Shown: positions 1-9,674, numbered from the stretch's first letter. The stretch: 64,000 nucleotides of DNA from Streptomyces syringium (GCF_017876625.1 NZ_JAGIOH010000001.1:7337501-7401500); one strand, 5' to 3'. A program made the numbers and translations. Notes: a model not told the origin generated them from the letters alone.

Positions 1-1
1 G

Positions 2-559
2 GACGCGGGACCGCCCGCGGCGGCGGACACGCTGCGCGGACGCGTGGGTCTCCTCGCCCCCGAGGAACGGCACCAGGGCGTGCTCGCGTCGGTGTGCGAG
101 CAGGTGGCCGTCGTCCTCGGACACGCGACGCCGGAGGCCGTGGACCCCCAGCGCTCGTTCAAGGACCTGGGGTTCGACTCGCTCACCGCGGTGGAGCTGC
201 GCAACCGCCTCACCTCCGCGACCGGTCTGACCCTGTCGGCCACCCTGGTCTTCGACTACCCGACACCGGCCGTGATGGCGGACCACATCGACGAGGTGCT
301 CCTCGCCGAGCTGGGCGCGCCGGCCGACCCCTTCCTCGCCCGTCTCGACGACTGGGCGGCAGGCCTCGCCGCGACGGAGCTGGACGACACCGAGCGGGAG
401 CGGGTGGCGGCCCGGCTGCGCCTCCTCGCCGCGCAGTGGGGCGACGGAGCCGGCGCACGGTACGGCGGGGACGGCGGAACCACCGTCGCGGATGAGCTCG
501 ACTCGGCAGACGACGACGAACTCATCGACTTCATCGGCAAGGAACTTGGCATCTCCTGA
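2..559 (+). CDS. Type I polyketide synthase, C-terminal end (partial): ACP and docking segment
   Basis: The gene is cut by the left window edge; the reading frame is open from base 2 to the stop at 557-559. The visible part is an acyl carrier protein with the phosphopantetheine motif GFDSLTAVELRNRL, followed by a roughly 80-residue acidic, helical tail ending in DDELIDFIGKELGIS. A tail of this kind is typical of a C-terminal docking domain that hands the chain to the next PKS. The next PKS starts 36 bp downstream and opens with a matching N-terminal docking helix, so collinear transfer to it is likely. The catalytic domains lie outside the window, so substrate and reduction state cannot be read. 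The ACP call is secure; the docking role is inferred. Confidence 0.93.
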   Translation, partial: DAGPPAAADTLRGRVGLLAPEERHQGVLASVCEQVAVVLGHATPEAVDPQRSFKDLGFDSLTAVELRNRLTSATGLTLSATLVFDYPTPAVMADHIDEVLLAELGAPADPFLARLDDWAAGLAATELDDTERERVAARLRLLAAQWGDGAGARYGGDGGTTVADELDSADDDELIDFIGKELGIS

Positions 560-595
560 CCGGACATCGGTCGATTCTCGGCAAGGTGGTTTCAG

Positions 596-3500
596 ATGGT
601 GACCGACGACAAGATTCGCTACCTCCTCAAGCGGGTGACCGCCGACCTGCACGAGACGCGGGGCCGCCTGCGCGAGCTGGAGGACGCCGCCGGAGAACCG
701 ATCGCGTTGGTGGCGATGGGCTGTTCGCTGCCGGGAGGTGTCCGGTCGCCGGAGGACCTGTGGCGCCTGGTCGTCTCCGGACAGGACGCGATAGCGCCCT
801 TCCCCGAGGACCGCGGCTGGGACGTGGACGGCCTCTACGACCCGGATCCGGACCGGCTCGGGAAGACCTACGCGCGGGAGGGCGGCTTCCTCGCCGACGT
901 GGCGTCCTTCGACGCGGGTCTCTTCGGCGTGGGGCCGCGTGAGGCGCTGGCCCTGGACCCCCAGCAACGTCTGCTGCTGGAGGTCTCCTGGGAGACCTTC
1001 GAGCGCGCCGGCATCACCCCGTCCTCCCTGCGCGGCAGCCGCACCGGTGTCTTCGTCGGCACCAGCAGCCAGGAGTACGCCTTCCTGGTCCGCGGCGCCC
1101 GGGAGAACTTCGAGGGCTACTCGACGGGTTACCTCGCCAGCGTGATGTCCGGACGGCTGGCCTACACCTTCGGGCTCGAAGGCCCGGCGGTCACCGTGGA
1201 CACCGCCTGCTCCTCCTCGCTGGTGGCACTGCACCAGGCCGTGCAGTCCCTGCGCGCCGGCGAGTGCGGCCTCGCCCTGGCCGGCGGCGCGGCGGTGATG
1301 GCGACACCGGGCATGTTCGTCGAGTTCAGCCGGCAGCGCGGAATGGCGGCCGACGGCCGCTGCAAGGCGTTCGCCGCGGCGGCGGACGGCACCGGCTGGG
1401 GCGAGGGCGTCGGTCTGGTGCTGTTGGAGCGGCTGTCCGACGCGCGGCGCAACGGGCATCCGGTGCTGGCCGTCATCCGGGGTTCCGCGGTGAACCAGGA
1501 CGGCGCGTCCAACGGGCTGACCGCACCGAACGGCCCGGCACAGCAGCGCGTGATCCGCGCCGCCCTGGCGAACGCGGGGCTCGCGCTGTCCGACGTGGAC
1601 GCCGTCGAGGCCCACGGGACCGGGACCACCCTGGGCGATCCCATCGAGGCCCAGGCGCTGCTGGCCACCTACGGGCAGGACCGGCCGGCCGGACAACCGC
1701 TGTGGCTGGGGTCGCTGAAGTCGAACATCGGCCACACCCAGGCCGCCGCGGGCGTCGCCGGTGTGATCAAGATGGTCATGGCGCTGCGCAACGGCGTCCT
1801 GCCGTCCACCCTGCACATCGACGAACCCACCCCGCACGTGGACTGGTCCTCGGGCGCGGTGGAGCTGCTGACCGGCAACCGCGACTGGCCCGAGACCGGC
1901 CGTCCGCGCCGGGCCGGCGTGTCCTCGTTCGGGATCAGCGGCACCAACGCCCACCTGATCCTGGAACAGGCACAGCAGCCGGAGCAGGCCGAACCGGACG
2001 CCGCCCCCGGCACCGAGCCGGCCGGGCCGGTCCTGATCGGCGGCGCCGGCGGCGAGGACCGCCGGGACACGGCACCGATGCCGTGGACGGTCTCCGCGCG
2101 GACCGACCGGGGACTGCGGGAGCAGGCGGCCCGGCTGCGCGACCACGTGCGCGACCACCCGGAGCTCTCCCCGCCCGACGTCGGCCATTCCCTGCTGACG
2201 TCACGGACCCTGTTCGACCACCGCGCCGTCGTGCTGGCCGGGGACCTGGACGGCTACGTCACCGGCCTCGACGCCCTGGCCGAGGGGCGCGTCGCCCCCG
2301 AGGTGGTGGCGGGGGTCGCGACGGATCCGGGGAAGCCGGTGTTCGTGTTCCCCGGCCAGGGAGCCCAGTGGGCGGGCATGGCCGCGGGGCTGTACCGCGA
2401 CTCGGCGGTCTTCCGCGACCGGTTGGACGAGTGCGCCGCCGCGGTGGACCCCCTGGTCGACTTCTCGCTCGTCGACGTCGTGTGCGGCGCCGACGGCGCC
2501 GCCTCACTGGACCGCGTCGACGTGGTGCAGCCGGCGCTGTGGGCCATGATGGTCTCGCTGGCCGCGCTGTGGCGGTCCTACGGCGTCGAACCCGGTGCCG
2601 TGGTGGGCCACTCCCAGGGCGAGATCGCCGCCGCGTGCGTCGCGGGCGCGCTGTCGGTCGAGGACGGCGCGCGGATCGTGGCACTGCGGTCCCGCCTCGT
2701 GGCCGAACGCCTCTCCGGCCGCGGTGGCATGGCCTTCCTCGCCCTTCCCGTGGACCGGGCCCGGGACTGGCTCCAGGCGTGGGAGACCCGCCTCGCCGTC
2801 GCCGCGGTCAACGGCCCCTCGTCCGTCGTGGTCTCGGGCGACCCCGGGGCGCTGGACGAGCTGCTGGCCCTCGCCGAGGGCGAAGGGGTCCGGGCGCTGC
2901 GCGTCGCGGTGGACTACGCCTCCCACTCGGCCCAGGTCGAGACGCTGGAGGCCGAACTGGCGTCGGTGCTCGCCGGCATCACGCCGCAGGCGGCCCGGAT
3001 CCCGTTCTTCTCGACCGTCACCGGCGCCGTGGCCGACACCTCCGGGCTCGACGCCGCCTACTGGTACCGCAACCTGCGGGAGACGGTCCGCTTCGACCCC
3101 ACCGTGCGCGCCCTCCTCGCGTCCGGACACCGCACGTACGTGGAGATGAGCCCGCACCCGGTGCTCGCGGTGTCGGTCGAGCAGATCCTGGACGACGCCG
3201 CCACGGAAGGCGTGGTGCTGACCTCGCTGCGGCGCGACGAAGGACACCTCCAGCGCTTTCTGACCTCCGTCTCGGAAGCGCATGTGCGCGGCGTGCGGGT
3301 CGACTGGTCGTCCCACCTCGGACCGCACCGCCGGCTGGTGGACCTCCCGACCCACGCGTTCCAGCGACGGCGGTACTGGCTGGACGCGGCCCCCGACGCC
3401 GCGGCGCGGGAGGACGACGACAGCGCGTCCACCCCGTTCCGCCAGCGGCTGGCGGAACTCCCCGCGCCCGAACAGCGGCGGGTGGTGCTGGAGACGGTGT

Positions 3501-6500
3501 GCGAGCACGCCGCCGCGGTACTGAACCTGGCCTCCGCGGCGGACGTCGAGTCCACCAGGGCCTTCACCGACCTCGGGTTCGTCTCGATGACGGCGATGGA
3601 GCTGCGCAACCGGCTCGCCACCGCGACCGGTGTCCGTCTCTCCCCGGCGGCGGCCTTCGACCACCCGACCCCCGAAAAGCTCTCCGCGCTCCTGCTGTCC
3701 CGGCTGACGGGCACTCAGGAGCCGGCCACGGAAGCGGTGCGGGCGGTGCCCGTCGCCGACGAGCCGATCGCGATCGTCGCGATGGGCTGCCGGTACGCGG
3801 GCGACGTGGCCTCCCCCGAGCAGCTGTGGGACCTCGTCGCCTCGGGTCGGGACGCGACCTCGTCCTTCCCCGCCAACCGCGGCTGGGACGTCGAGGGCCT
3901 CTACGACCCGGAGCCGGGCCGGCCGGGGCGGACCTACGTCCGCCGGGGCGCCTTCCTGCGCGACGCCGACCAGTTCGATCCTCTCCTGTTCGGGATCAGC
4001 CCGCGGGAGGCCCTGGCGATGGACCCGCAGCAGCGCCTCCTCCTGGAGGTGGCGTGGGAGGTGTTCGAGCGGGCGAGGATGTCACCGGAGACCGTCCGGG
4101 GCAGCCGTACCGGTGTGTTCGTGGGCATCGCCGGCCAGGACTACCTGCCGTTGCTGACCGCCGCCCCCGAGGACAGTGCCGGCCACCTCATGACCGGGAC
4201 GTCGACGAGTGTCGCCTCGGGCCGGCTGGCCTACACGTTCGGCCTCGAAGGGCCGGCCGTGACGGTCGACACCGCGTGTTCGTCGTCCTTGGTCGCCCTC
4301 CACCTGGCCGTCCAGGCCCTGCGGGCGGGCGACTGCACGGCCGCCCTGGTGGCGGGAGCCACCATCCTGTCCACCCCGGGGGCGTTCGTGGAGTTCAGCC
4401 AGCAGGGCGGGCTGGCACCGGACGGGCGCTGCAAGGCGTTCGCCGGGTCGGCCGACGGCACCGGCTGGGGCGAGGGCGTCGGGGCGATCCTGGTGGAACC
4501 GCTGTCGGAGGCCCGCCGTCACGGACACCCGGTGCTGGCCGTGATCCGTGGCACCGCGACCAACCAGGACGGGGCGAGCAACGGCCTCTCCGCGCCCAAC
4601 GGGCTCGCCCAGCGGCGCGTGATCCGGCAGGCCCTGGCCACCGCCGGGCTCACCGCCCGCGATGTGGACGCCGTCGAGGCGCACGGCACGGGCACCACCC
4701 TCGGTGACCCCATCGAGGCCGAGGCCCTGCTGGACACCTACGGCCAGGGCCGGTCGGCCCGCAGCCCGCTGTGGCTGGGGTCGCTGAAGTCCAACATCGG
4801 CCACACCGCCGCCGCGGCCGGCGTGGCCGGGGTGATCAAGATGGTCATGGCCATGGACCGGGGGGTCCTGCCGCCCACCCTGCACGTGGACGAGCCGACC
4901 TCGCACGTGGACTGGTCGTCGGGCGCGGTGGAGCTGCTGACCGAGGCCCGGCCGTGGCCGGACACCGGCCGGGCGCGGCGGGCCGGCGTCTCGGCGTTCG
5001 GGATCAGCGGCACCAACGCCCACGTGGTCCTGGAACAGGCACCGGACGGCACCGACGAGAGCGAGCCGGCTCCCCGGTCCCCGCGCCCCGCCGTCACCCT
5101 TCCCACGGTCCCGTGGGTGCTGTCGGGCCGGACGGCGAAGGCCCTGCGGGAGCAGGCCGACCGGCTGCGCCGGTTCGTCGGGGAACGCCCCGGCCTGAGG
5201 TCCGTCGACGTCGCCCGCTCGTTGGCGGTCCGGACCGGGCTGGAACACCGCGCCGTGGTCCTCGGCCGGGACCGGGACGACGCGCTGACGGCGCTGTCGC
5301 TGCTGGCGAGCGAGGAGGCCGCCCCGCACCTGGTCAGCGGCGCGTCCCGCACGCGGCGGCGAGTGGCGTTCGTGTTCTCCGGGCGGCCCGGCGCACCGGG
5401 CGGGTCGGGGCGCGAGCTGTATTCCCGGGTGCCGGACTTCGCGTCCGCCGTGGACGAGGCCGGTGCCGCGTTCGCCGCGCATCCGGACCAGCCGTCGGCC
5501 AAGGCGTGGGGAGAGCTGTGGTCCGGGGACGGTGAGGCACCGGCGGACCCGGTCCTCGCCCGGGCCGCGCTCTTCGCCGGGCAAGTGGCGTACTTCCGGC
5601 TGCTGGAGCAGTGGGGAGTCACCCCCGGCCACCTCCTCGGCGACGTCGCCGGAGAGCCGGCCGCCGCGCACTGCGCGGGCGTGCTGTCCCTGGCCGACGC
5701 GGCAGCGCTCGTCGTCGCCCTCGGCCGGGAATCCCGCACCGGAGCGGAAGGCCCCGACGGCGAGCCGGGCGAGGCCGTCCGCCTCACCGTCAAGGAGCTG
5801 ACGTTCCATCCGCCGGCGGTTCCCCTCCTCTCCGGCCGCACGGGCCGCCCCGTGTCGCCCGAGGAGCTGCGGTCCCCCGAGTACTGGGTCCGGCCGGCTG
5901 ACGAGGCCGCCGCGCCCACGGACGGCATGCGGTGGCTCACGGCCGAAGGGGTGCGCGACTTCCTGCGCATCGGCCCGGACGGCGACCGGTACGACCTCGC
6001 CGGCGACGGGAGCGAGGACGACGACGTCGTCCTGGTGCCGGATCCCGACGACAAGGGGTCCGAGGCGGACACGCTCCTCGGCGCGCTGGCCCGACTGCAC
6101 GTCAGAGGCGTCGCGGTGAACTGGGAGCGGATCCTCACCGACTGCGGCGCACAGACGGTGGAGCTGCCCACCTACGCCTTCCAGCACCAGCGGTACTGGC
6201 CCGAGCTGTCCGGGCTCGCGGGCGCCGCCCGCTCCCACGGCGAGAGCGATCCGACGCGCGCCGAACGGGGCCGGGAATTCCGGCGGCGTCTGGCCGGCGC
6301 GGCCGAGGAGGAGCGGGCGGACCTCGTCGCGACCCTGGTCCGCGGGCACGTCGCCGCGGTGCTCAGGCTCGGCGACGGCGACTCCGTCGACGACGGGACG
6401 CCCCTTCCCGAGCTGGGGTTCGACTCGCTGACCGCGGTGGACCTGCGGAACCGGGTCGGGGCGGACATCGGCTTCCGTCTCGCCCCCGGCCTCGTCTTCC

Positions 6501-7432
6501 AGCACCCGACCGTCACCGCCCTGACGCGGCACCTGGTCGACCGGTGGGCGACGGCGGGGACCTCGGACGCGGCGGACGCGGAACCCGACGACACCACCGC
6601 GGCGCGGTCCACCCTGGGGCCGCTCTTCGCCCGCGCGAGCGCACAGGGCCGGGCCGACGAATTCCAGGAGCTGGTGCGGCGCGTCGCGGACTTCCGGACC
6701 ACCTTCGACACACCCGAGGAAGGGTTCCGCGTTCCGCACGTCCGTCTCTCGCGCGGCACCGCGACCGCGAGGCTGGTCTGCTTCCCGACGTTCGCCGGCG
6801 GTTCGGGGGCGCACCAGTACGCACGCCTGGCCGCCGCGTCCCGTGGCGAGCGGGACGTCTGGGCCCTGCCGGCGCCCGGCTTCACCTGGCAGGAGCCGCT
6901 CCCGGCGTCCGTCGACGCCCTGGCACGCCTGCAGGCGGACGGGGTCGAGCAGTGCGCCGAGGGCAACCCGGTCGTCCTGCTCGGATACTCGGCGGGCGGC
7001 TGGATCGCCCACGCCACCGCGGCCGTGCTCGAAGAGCGCGGGGCCGGCCCGGCCGCCGTCGTCCTCCTGGACAGCCACTGGCCGGGCAGCGCGATGCTCC
7101 CGCACCTGCACGCCGAGATCGACAGGGCACGGGCGGCGGGGTCGACCGGCGCTCTCTGGACGGAGGAGTCCGGGGACGACGCGCACTTCACGGCCATGGC
7201 GCACTACGCCCGGCTGTTCCAGGACTGGGACCCGGAAGGCATCAGCGCGCCGACGCTGCTGGTCCGGGCCTCGGAACCGCCCTTCGAGCAGGCACCGGAC
7301 GACTGGCAGCCGCACTGGGACCTTCCGCACACCACCGCCGACACGGCCGGAACCCACTTCTCGATCATCCGTGAACACAGTGAGTCCGCACTGCGTTCCG
7401 TCCACGACTGGCTCAACGGCCTCCACCGATGA
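596..7432 (+). CDS. Type I modular PKS, two modules plus thioesterase (KS-AT-ACP-KS-AT*-ACP-TE)
   Basis: This 2278-residue terminal PKS starts at ATG 596 behind AAGGTGG (583-589). Order: docking helix (1-35); KS1 (about 37-460, Cys205, with EAHGTGT and NIGHT histidine motifs); AT1 (about 580-890, GHSQGE with Ser673, then YASH near 775, the usual methylmalonyl-CoA signature); ACP1 (Ser997 in the atypical context GFVSM); KS2 (about 1057-1480, Cys1228, both His motifs intact); a shortened AT2 (about 1587-1810) in which the GHSxG serine motif reads GDVAG, so V1684 replaces serine and D1683 replaces histidine; ACP2 (GFDSL, Ser1944); TE (about 2060-2278, GYSAGG, Ser2132). No KR, DH or ER occurs in either module, so any ketones made here stay unreduced. 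AT2 should be unable to load extender units. The chain is presumably released or cyclised by the TE. Confidence 0.95.
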   Translation: MVTDDKIRYLLKRVTADLHETRGRLRELEDAAGEPIALVAMGCSLPGGVRSPEDLWRLVVSGQDAIAPFPEDRGWDVDGLYDPDPDRLGKTYAREGGFLADVASFDAGLFGVGPREALALDPQQRLLLEVSWETFERAGITPSSLRGSRTGVFVGTSSQEYAFLVRGARENFEGYSTGYLASVMSGRLAYTFGLEGPAVTVDTACSSSLVALHQAVQSLRAGECGLALAGGAAVMATPGMFVEFSRQRGMAADGRCKAFAAAADGTGWGEGVGLVLLERLSDARRNGHPVLAVIRGSAVNQDGASNGLTAPNGPAQQRVIRAALANAGLALSDVDAVEAHGTGTTLGDPIEAQALLATYGQDRPAGQPLWLGSLKSNIGHTQAAAGVAGVIKMVMALRNGVLPSTLHIDEPTPHVDWSSGAVELLTGNRDWPETGRPRRAGVSSFGISGTNAHLILEQAQQPEQAEPDAAPGTEPAGPVLIGGAGGEDRRDTAPMPWTVSARTDRGLREQAARLRDHVRDHPELSPPDVGHSLLTSRTLFDHRAVVLAGDLDGYVTGLDALAEGRVAPEVVAGVATDPGKPVFVFPGQGAQWAGMAAGLYRDSAVFRDRLDECAAAVDPLVDFSLVDVVCGADGAASLDRVDVVQPALWAMMVSLAALWRSYGVEPGAVVGHSQGEIAAACVAGALSVEDGARIVALRSRLVAERLSGRGGMAFLALPVDRARDWLQAWETRLAVAAVNGPSSVVVSGDPGALDELLALAEGEGVRALRVAVDYASHSAQVETLEAELASVLAGITPQAARIPFFSTVTGAVADTSGLDAAYWYRNLRETVRFDPTVRALLASGHRTYVEMSPHPVLAVSVEQILDDAATEGVVLTSLRRDEGHLQRFLTSVSEAHVRGVRVDWSSHLGPHRRLVDLPTHAFQRRRYWLDAAPDAAAREDDDSASTPFRQRLAELPAPEQRRVVLETVCEHAAAVLNLASAADVESTRAFTDLGFVSMTAMELRNRLATATGVRLSPAAAFDHPTPEKLSALLLSRLTGTQEPATEAVRAVPVADEPIAIVAMGCRYAGDVASPEQLWDLVASGRDATSSFPANRGWDVEGLYDPEPGRPGRTYVRRGAFLRDADQFDPLLFGISPREALAMDPQQRLLLEVAWEVFERARMSPETVRGSRTGVFVGIAGQDYLPLLTAAPEDSAGHLMTGTSTSVASGRLAYTFGLEGPAVTVDTACSSSLVALHLAVQALRAGDCTAALVAGATILSTPGAFVEFSQQGGLAPDGRCKAFAGSADGTGWGEGVGAILVEPLSEARRHGHPVLAVIRGTATNQDGASNGLSAPNGLAQRRVIRQALATAGLTARDVDAVEAHGTGTTLGDPIEAEALLDTYGQGRSARSPLWLGSLKSNIGHTAAAAGVAGVIKMVMAMDRGVLPPTLHVDEPTSHVDWSSGAVELLTEARPWPDTGRARRAGVSAFGISGTNAHVVLEQAPDGTDESEPAPRSPRPAVTLPTVPWVLSGRTAKALREQADRLRRFVGERPGLRSVDVARSLAVRTGLEHRAVVLGRDRDDALTALSLLASEEAAPHLVSGASRTRRRVAFVFSGRPGAPGGSGRELYSRVPDFASAVDEAGAAFAAHPDQPSAKAWGELWSGDGEAPADPVLARAALFAGQVAYFRLLEQWGVTPGHLLGDVAGEPAAAHCAGVLSLADAAALVVALGRESRTGAEGPDGEPGEAVRLTVKELTFHPPAVPLLSGRTGRPVSPEELRSPEYWVRPADEAAAPTDGMRWLTAEGVRDFLRIGPDGDRYDLAGDGSEDDDVVLVPDPDDKGSEADTLLGALARLHVRGVAVNWERILTDCGAQTVELPTYAFQHQRYWPELSGLAGAARSHGESDPTRAERGREFRRRLAGAAEEERADLVATLVRGHVAAVLRLGDGDSVDDGTPLPELGFDSLTAVDLRNRVGADIGFRLAPGLVFQHPTVTALTRHLVDRWATAGTSDAADAEPDDTTAARSTLGPLFARASAQGRADEFQELVRRVADFRTTFDTPEEGFRVPHVRLSRGTATARLVCFPTFAGGSGAHQYARLAAASRGERDVWALPAPGFTWQEPLPASVDALARLQADGVEQCAEGNPVVLLGYSAGGWIAHATAAVLEERGAGPAAVVLLDSHWPGSAMLPHLHAEIDRARAAGSTGALWTEESGDDAHFTAMAHYARLFQDWDPEGISAPTLLVRASEPPFEQAPDDWQPHWDLPHTTADTAGTHFSIIREHSESALRSVHDWLNGLHR

Positions 7433-7460
7433 CACGACGTCCCGACACGACAGGAATGTG

Positions 7461-8150
7461 ATGAACACCAGTAGTGCAAGCAGCAGCGACCTCCTCGACC
7501 AGGACGTCATCGAGGGACAGTCCGGGTACACGAAGTCCTTCCTCAACCTTTACGACCTCGCGGTGTTCCGCGGCACCGCGCCCCTGTGCTGGCGCTGCCC
7601 GCCGGCGACCTCCCGGCAGATGTACGACACCTGCGTCGGCGCCGAACACCTGGAGATAGGGGTGGGCACCGGCTATCTCCTCGACCACGCCCGGTTCCCG
7701 GTGCCGGACCCGCGGATCACGCTCGCCGACCTGAACCCCAACTCCCTCGCCCACACGGCACACCGCCTCCGGCGCTACGACGTCCGCACGGTCCGCGCGA
7801 ACGTCCTGGAGCCGCTGCCCGTGCCGGAGAAGTCCTTCGACTCGGTCGGGATGAGCTATCTGCTGCACTGCGTTCCCGGGAGCCTGAAGGAGAAGGGCAT
7901 CGCCCTCGCGCACGCCGCGGCGGCGGTCCGCCCCGGGGGCGTCGTCTTCGGCGCCACGGTGCTGTCGGGCGGCGTCCCGGTGACCTTCGCCGGCCGCCGG
8001 ATGATGGAGTGGCTCAACAAGCAGGGTGTCTTCCACAACGAGCAGGACACCTACGAGGACCTCCGCGACCAGCTCGGGACGCACTTCGACCGCTACCAGC
8101 TGACGGTGCGCGGCTGCGTGGGCATCTGGCGTGCCTGGACGGCCTCCTGA
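7461..8150 (+). CDS. SAM-dependent class I methyltransferase
   Basis: This 229-residue protein starts at ATG 7461 with AGGA eight bases upstream. The SAM-binding glycine motif is clear (EIGVGTGYLL, near residues 68-77). An acidic motif II (LADLNPNS) and a post-I region ending VRPGGVVFG follow. It has no signal peptide or membrane segment, so it should be cytosolic. It lies 28 bp after the PKS and is followed by a strong terminator, so it probably shares the PKS transcript. Because the preceding PKS leaves beta-keto groups unreduced, a plausible job is O-methylation of an enol or pyrone hydroxyl, as known for related methyltransferases in pyrone pathways. The substrate is inferred from context only; C- or N-methylation is also possible. 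Confidence 0.85.
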   Translation: MNTSSASSSDLLDQDVIEGQSGYTKSFLNLYDLAVFRGTAPLCWRCPPATSRQMYDTCVGAEHLEIGVGTGYLLDHARFPVPDPRITLADLNPNSLAHTAHRLRRYDVRTVRANVLEPLPVPEKSFDSVGMSYLLHCVPGSLKEKGIALAHAAAAVRPGGVVFGATVLSGGVPVTFAGRRMMEWLNKQGVFHNEQDTYEDLRDQLGTHFDRYQLTVRGCVGIWRAWTAS

Positions 8151-8161
8151 GGCTCGACGCG

Positions 8162-8201
8162 GCGGTGCGGCCCGGGAAGGATCCCGGGCCGCACCGCTTT
8201 T
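8162..8201 (+). terminator. Rho-independent terminator after PKS-methyltransferase
   Basis: A 16-bp perfect stem (8162-8177 pairing with 8182-8197) closes a 4-nt AGGA loop and is followed directly by TTTT. It sits 11 bp after the methyltransferase stop. It probably ends the PKS-methyltransferase transcript, so the condensation-domain gene at 8358 would need its own promoter in 8202-8357. Confidence 0.9.
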
Positions 8202-8357
8202 CTGTGTCCTTCCGGGCTGCCTCCGCCCCCGCCCGCCCGCACCACCCCTCGGATGCACGACAGACGGGAACACCACCCCCGATCCGGCCTGTGCCCCCAC
8301 CGGCGTGGCTGCCAGGGTGGGACCACGACGGATCCCGAGGTGTCTGGAGCGACGAAC

Positions 8358-9656
8358 GTGCATGTCCCCTTGACCGCATTCCAACTGGAGATCTGGATAT
8401 CCCAGATCCTGGAACCGACCAGCACGGTCTACAACGTCGGTGACTACTACGAGATCACCGGCGTCGTGGACGGGGAACTCCTGGAACGCGCGGCCCGTAT
8501 CACCGTGGACGAAGCCGGATCGCTCGGCGCGCGGTTCGTCACGGCGCCCGACGGGGCGCCGGCCCAGGAACTCGCACCGGCGGAATGGGACTTCGACGTC
8601 CTCGACCTGAGCGGTGCCGCCGACCCCGAGGCCGAGGCCCTGGCCTGGATGCGGGCGCAATTCGACCGGCCGGCCGACCTCACCCGCGGCCCGTTGCTCG
8701 CGGCGGCCCTGATCAAGGTGTCGGCCGACCGCCACTTCTGGTACCGGCGCTTCCACCACATCCTGCTGGATGCCCACAGCTGCGCCGCCCTTGCCCGCAG
8801 GACGGCGGAGCTGTACAACGCGCTGCGGAGCGGGGCCCCGGCGGCCCCGAATCCCTTCGAGCCCGTGACGGCCGCACTCGAGCACGACCGGGCCTACATC
8901 GCGGGCCGCCTGTCCCGGGCCGACCGGGGCTTCTGGGAGCAGGAGGCCGCCGTCTGGCCGGTCACCGGCCGATTGAAGGCGGAGGCACCGCCCGCGCCCG
9001 TCGCCCGGAACGGCGCCCACCATCTGCCGCGGTCCGTGGTCGACGCGGTCCATGAGCAGAGTGAACGGCTCGGGGTCACCCCGGCCCACTTCCAGATCAC
9101 GGCGGCCGCCCTGTACCTGTGGCAGGCCACCGAGGCGGAAGAGGTGACCTTCGGCTGTTCCGTGGCGGGCCGCCCCACCCGCAAGCTGCGTGACGTCATC
9201 GCTCCGATGGCGAACATCCTGCCGATGCGGGTGGCCGTGGAGCCGGAGCGGTCCGTACGGGACGCCTTCCGGGCGGCGGACGGCCGCATCCGGCAGGCAC
9301 TGCGCCATCACCGGTACCGCTACGAGGAGTTCCGGCGCGCGCTGTCCGCACGACCGGGTTACCCGGCACAGCACGGTGTCGGACCGCTGGTCAACATCTT
9401 GAACTTCGACCGTGACCTGCGCTTCGGATCGGCCAAGGGCGTGGTGCACACCCTGGTCACCGGCCCCATCCCGGACCTGGGCCTCTGCATCGACTCCCGC
9501 TCCGGGAGCGAGGGCGCCACCATCTGCGTGGAGGCCAATCCCGCCAACTACTCGGCCGAGGAGACACAGCGCCACGCCGACGGCCTCGGTCTCCTCATCG
9601 GGCAACTGGCCTCGGCCGACCCGGCGACGGCCCTGGGCGTCCTCAGCCGGGGCTGA
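8358..9656 (+). CDS. Stand-alone NRPS condensation-domain protein
   Basis: This is a complete single condensation-superfamily domain of 432 residues. GTG 8358 is chosen because GGAG at 8346-8349 precedes it at 8 nt and the first conserved C motif (LTAFQLEIW) begins four residues later. The catalytic HHxxxDG motif reads HHILLDA (about residues 133-139), keeping both histidines and the aspartate but with Ala for Gly. The later motif NILPMR matches the usual C-domain channel region. It has no adenylation or carrier domain, so it must act in trans on carrier-bound substrates. It could join the polyketide or another acyl group to the aminoacyl-PCP made by the downstream A-PCP gene. A non-condensing role, such as ester formation or cyclisation, cannot be excluded. 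Confidence 0.88.
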   Translation: MHVPLTAFQLEIWISQILEPTSTVYNVGDYYEITGVVDGELLERAARITVDEAGSLGARFVTAPDGAPAQELAPAEWDFDVLDLSGAADPEAEALAWMRAQFDRPADLTRGPLLAAALIKVSADRHFWYRRFHHILLDAHSCAALARRTAELYNALRSGAPAAPNPFEPVTAALEHDRAYIAGRLSRADRGFWEQEAAVWPVTGRLKAEAPPAPVARNGAHHLPRSVVDAVHEQSERLGVTPAHFQITAAALYLWQATEAEEVTFGCSVAGRPTRKLRDVIAPMANILPMRVAVEPERSVRDAFRAADGRIRQALRHHRYRYEEFRRALSARPGYPAQHGVGPLVNILNFDRDLRFGSAKGVVHTLVTGPIPDLGLCIDSRSGSEGATICVEANPANYSAEETQRHADGLGLLIGQLASADPATALGVLSRG

Positions 9657-9674
9657 TCGGCCGCGGCGCGCGGT

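Noticed and set aside
1264..4707. A long forward-strand frame inside the PKS gene
   Set aside because: It is a Gly/Arg/Pro-rich alternate frame; the KS and AT motifs are all in the other frame.
4082..7546. A 1154-codon open frame antisense to the PKS
   Set aside because: It is a composition artefact of high GC3 opposite a well-supported PKS; it has no recognisable domains, and the PKS domains on the forward strand are unambiguous.
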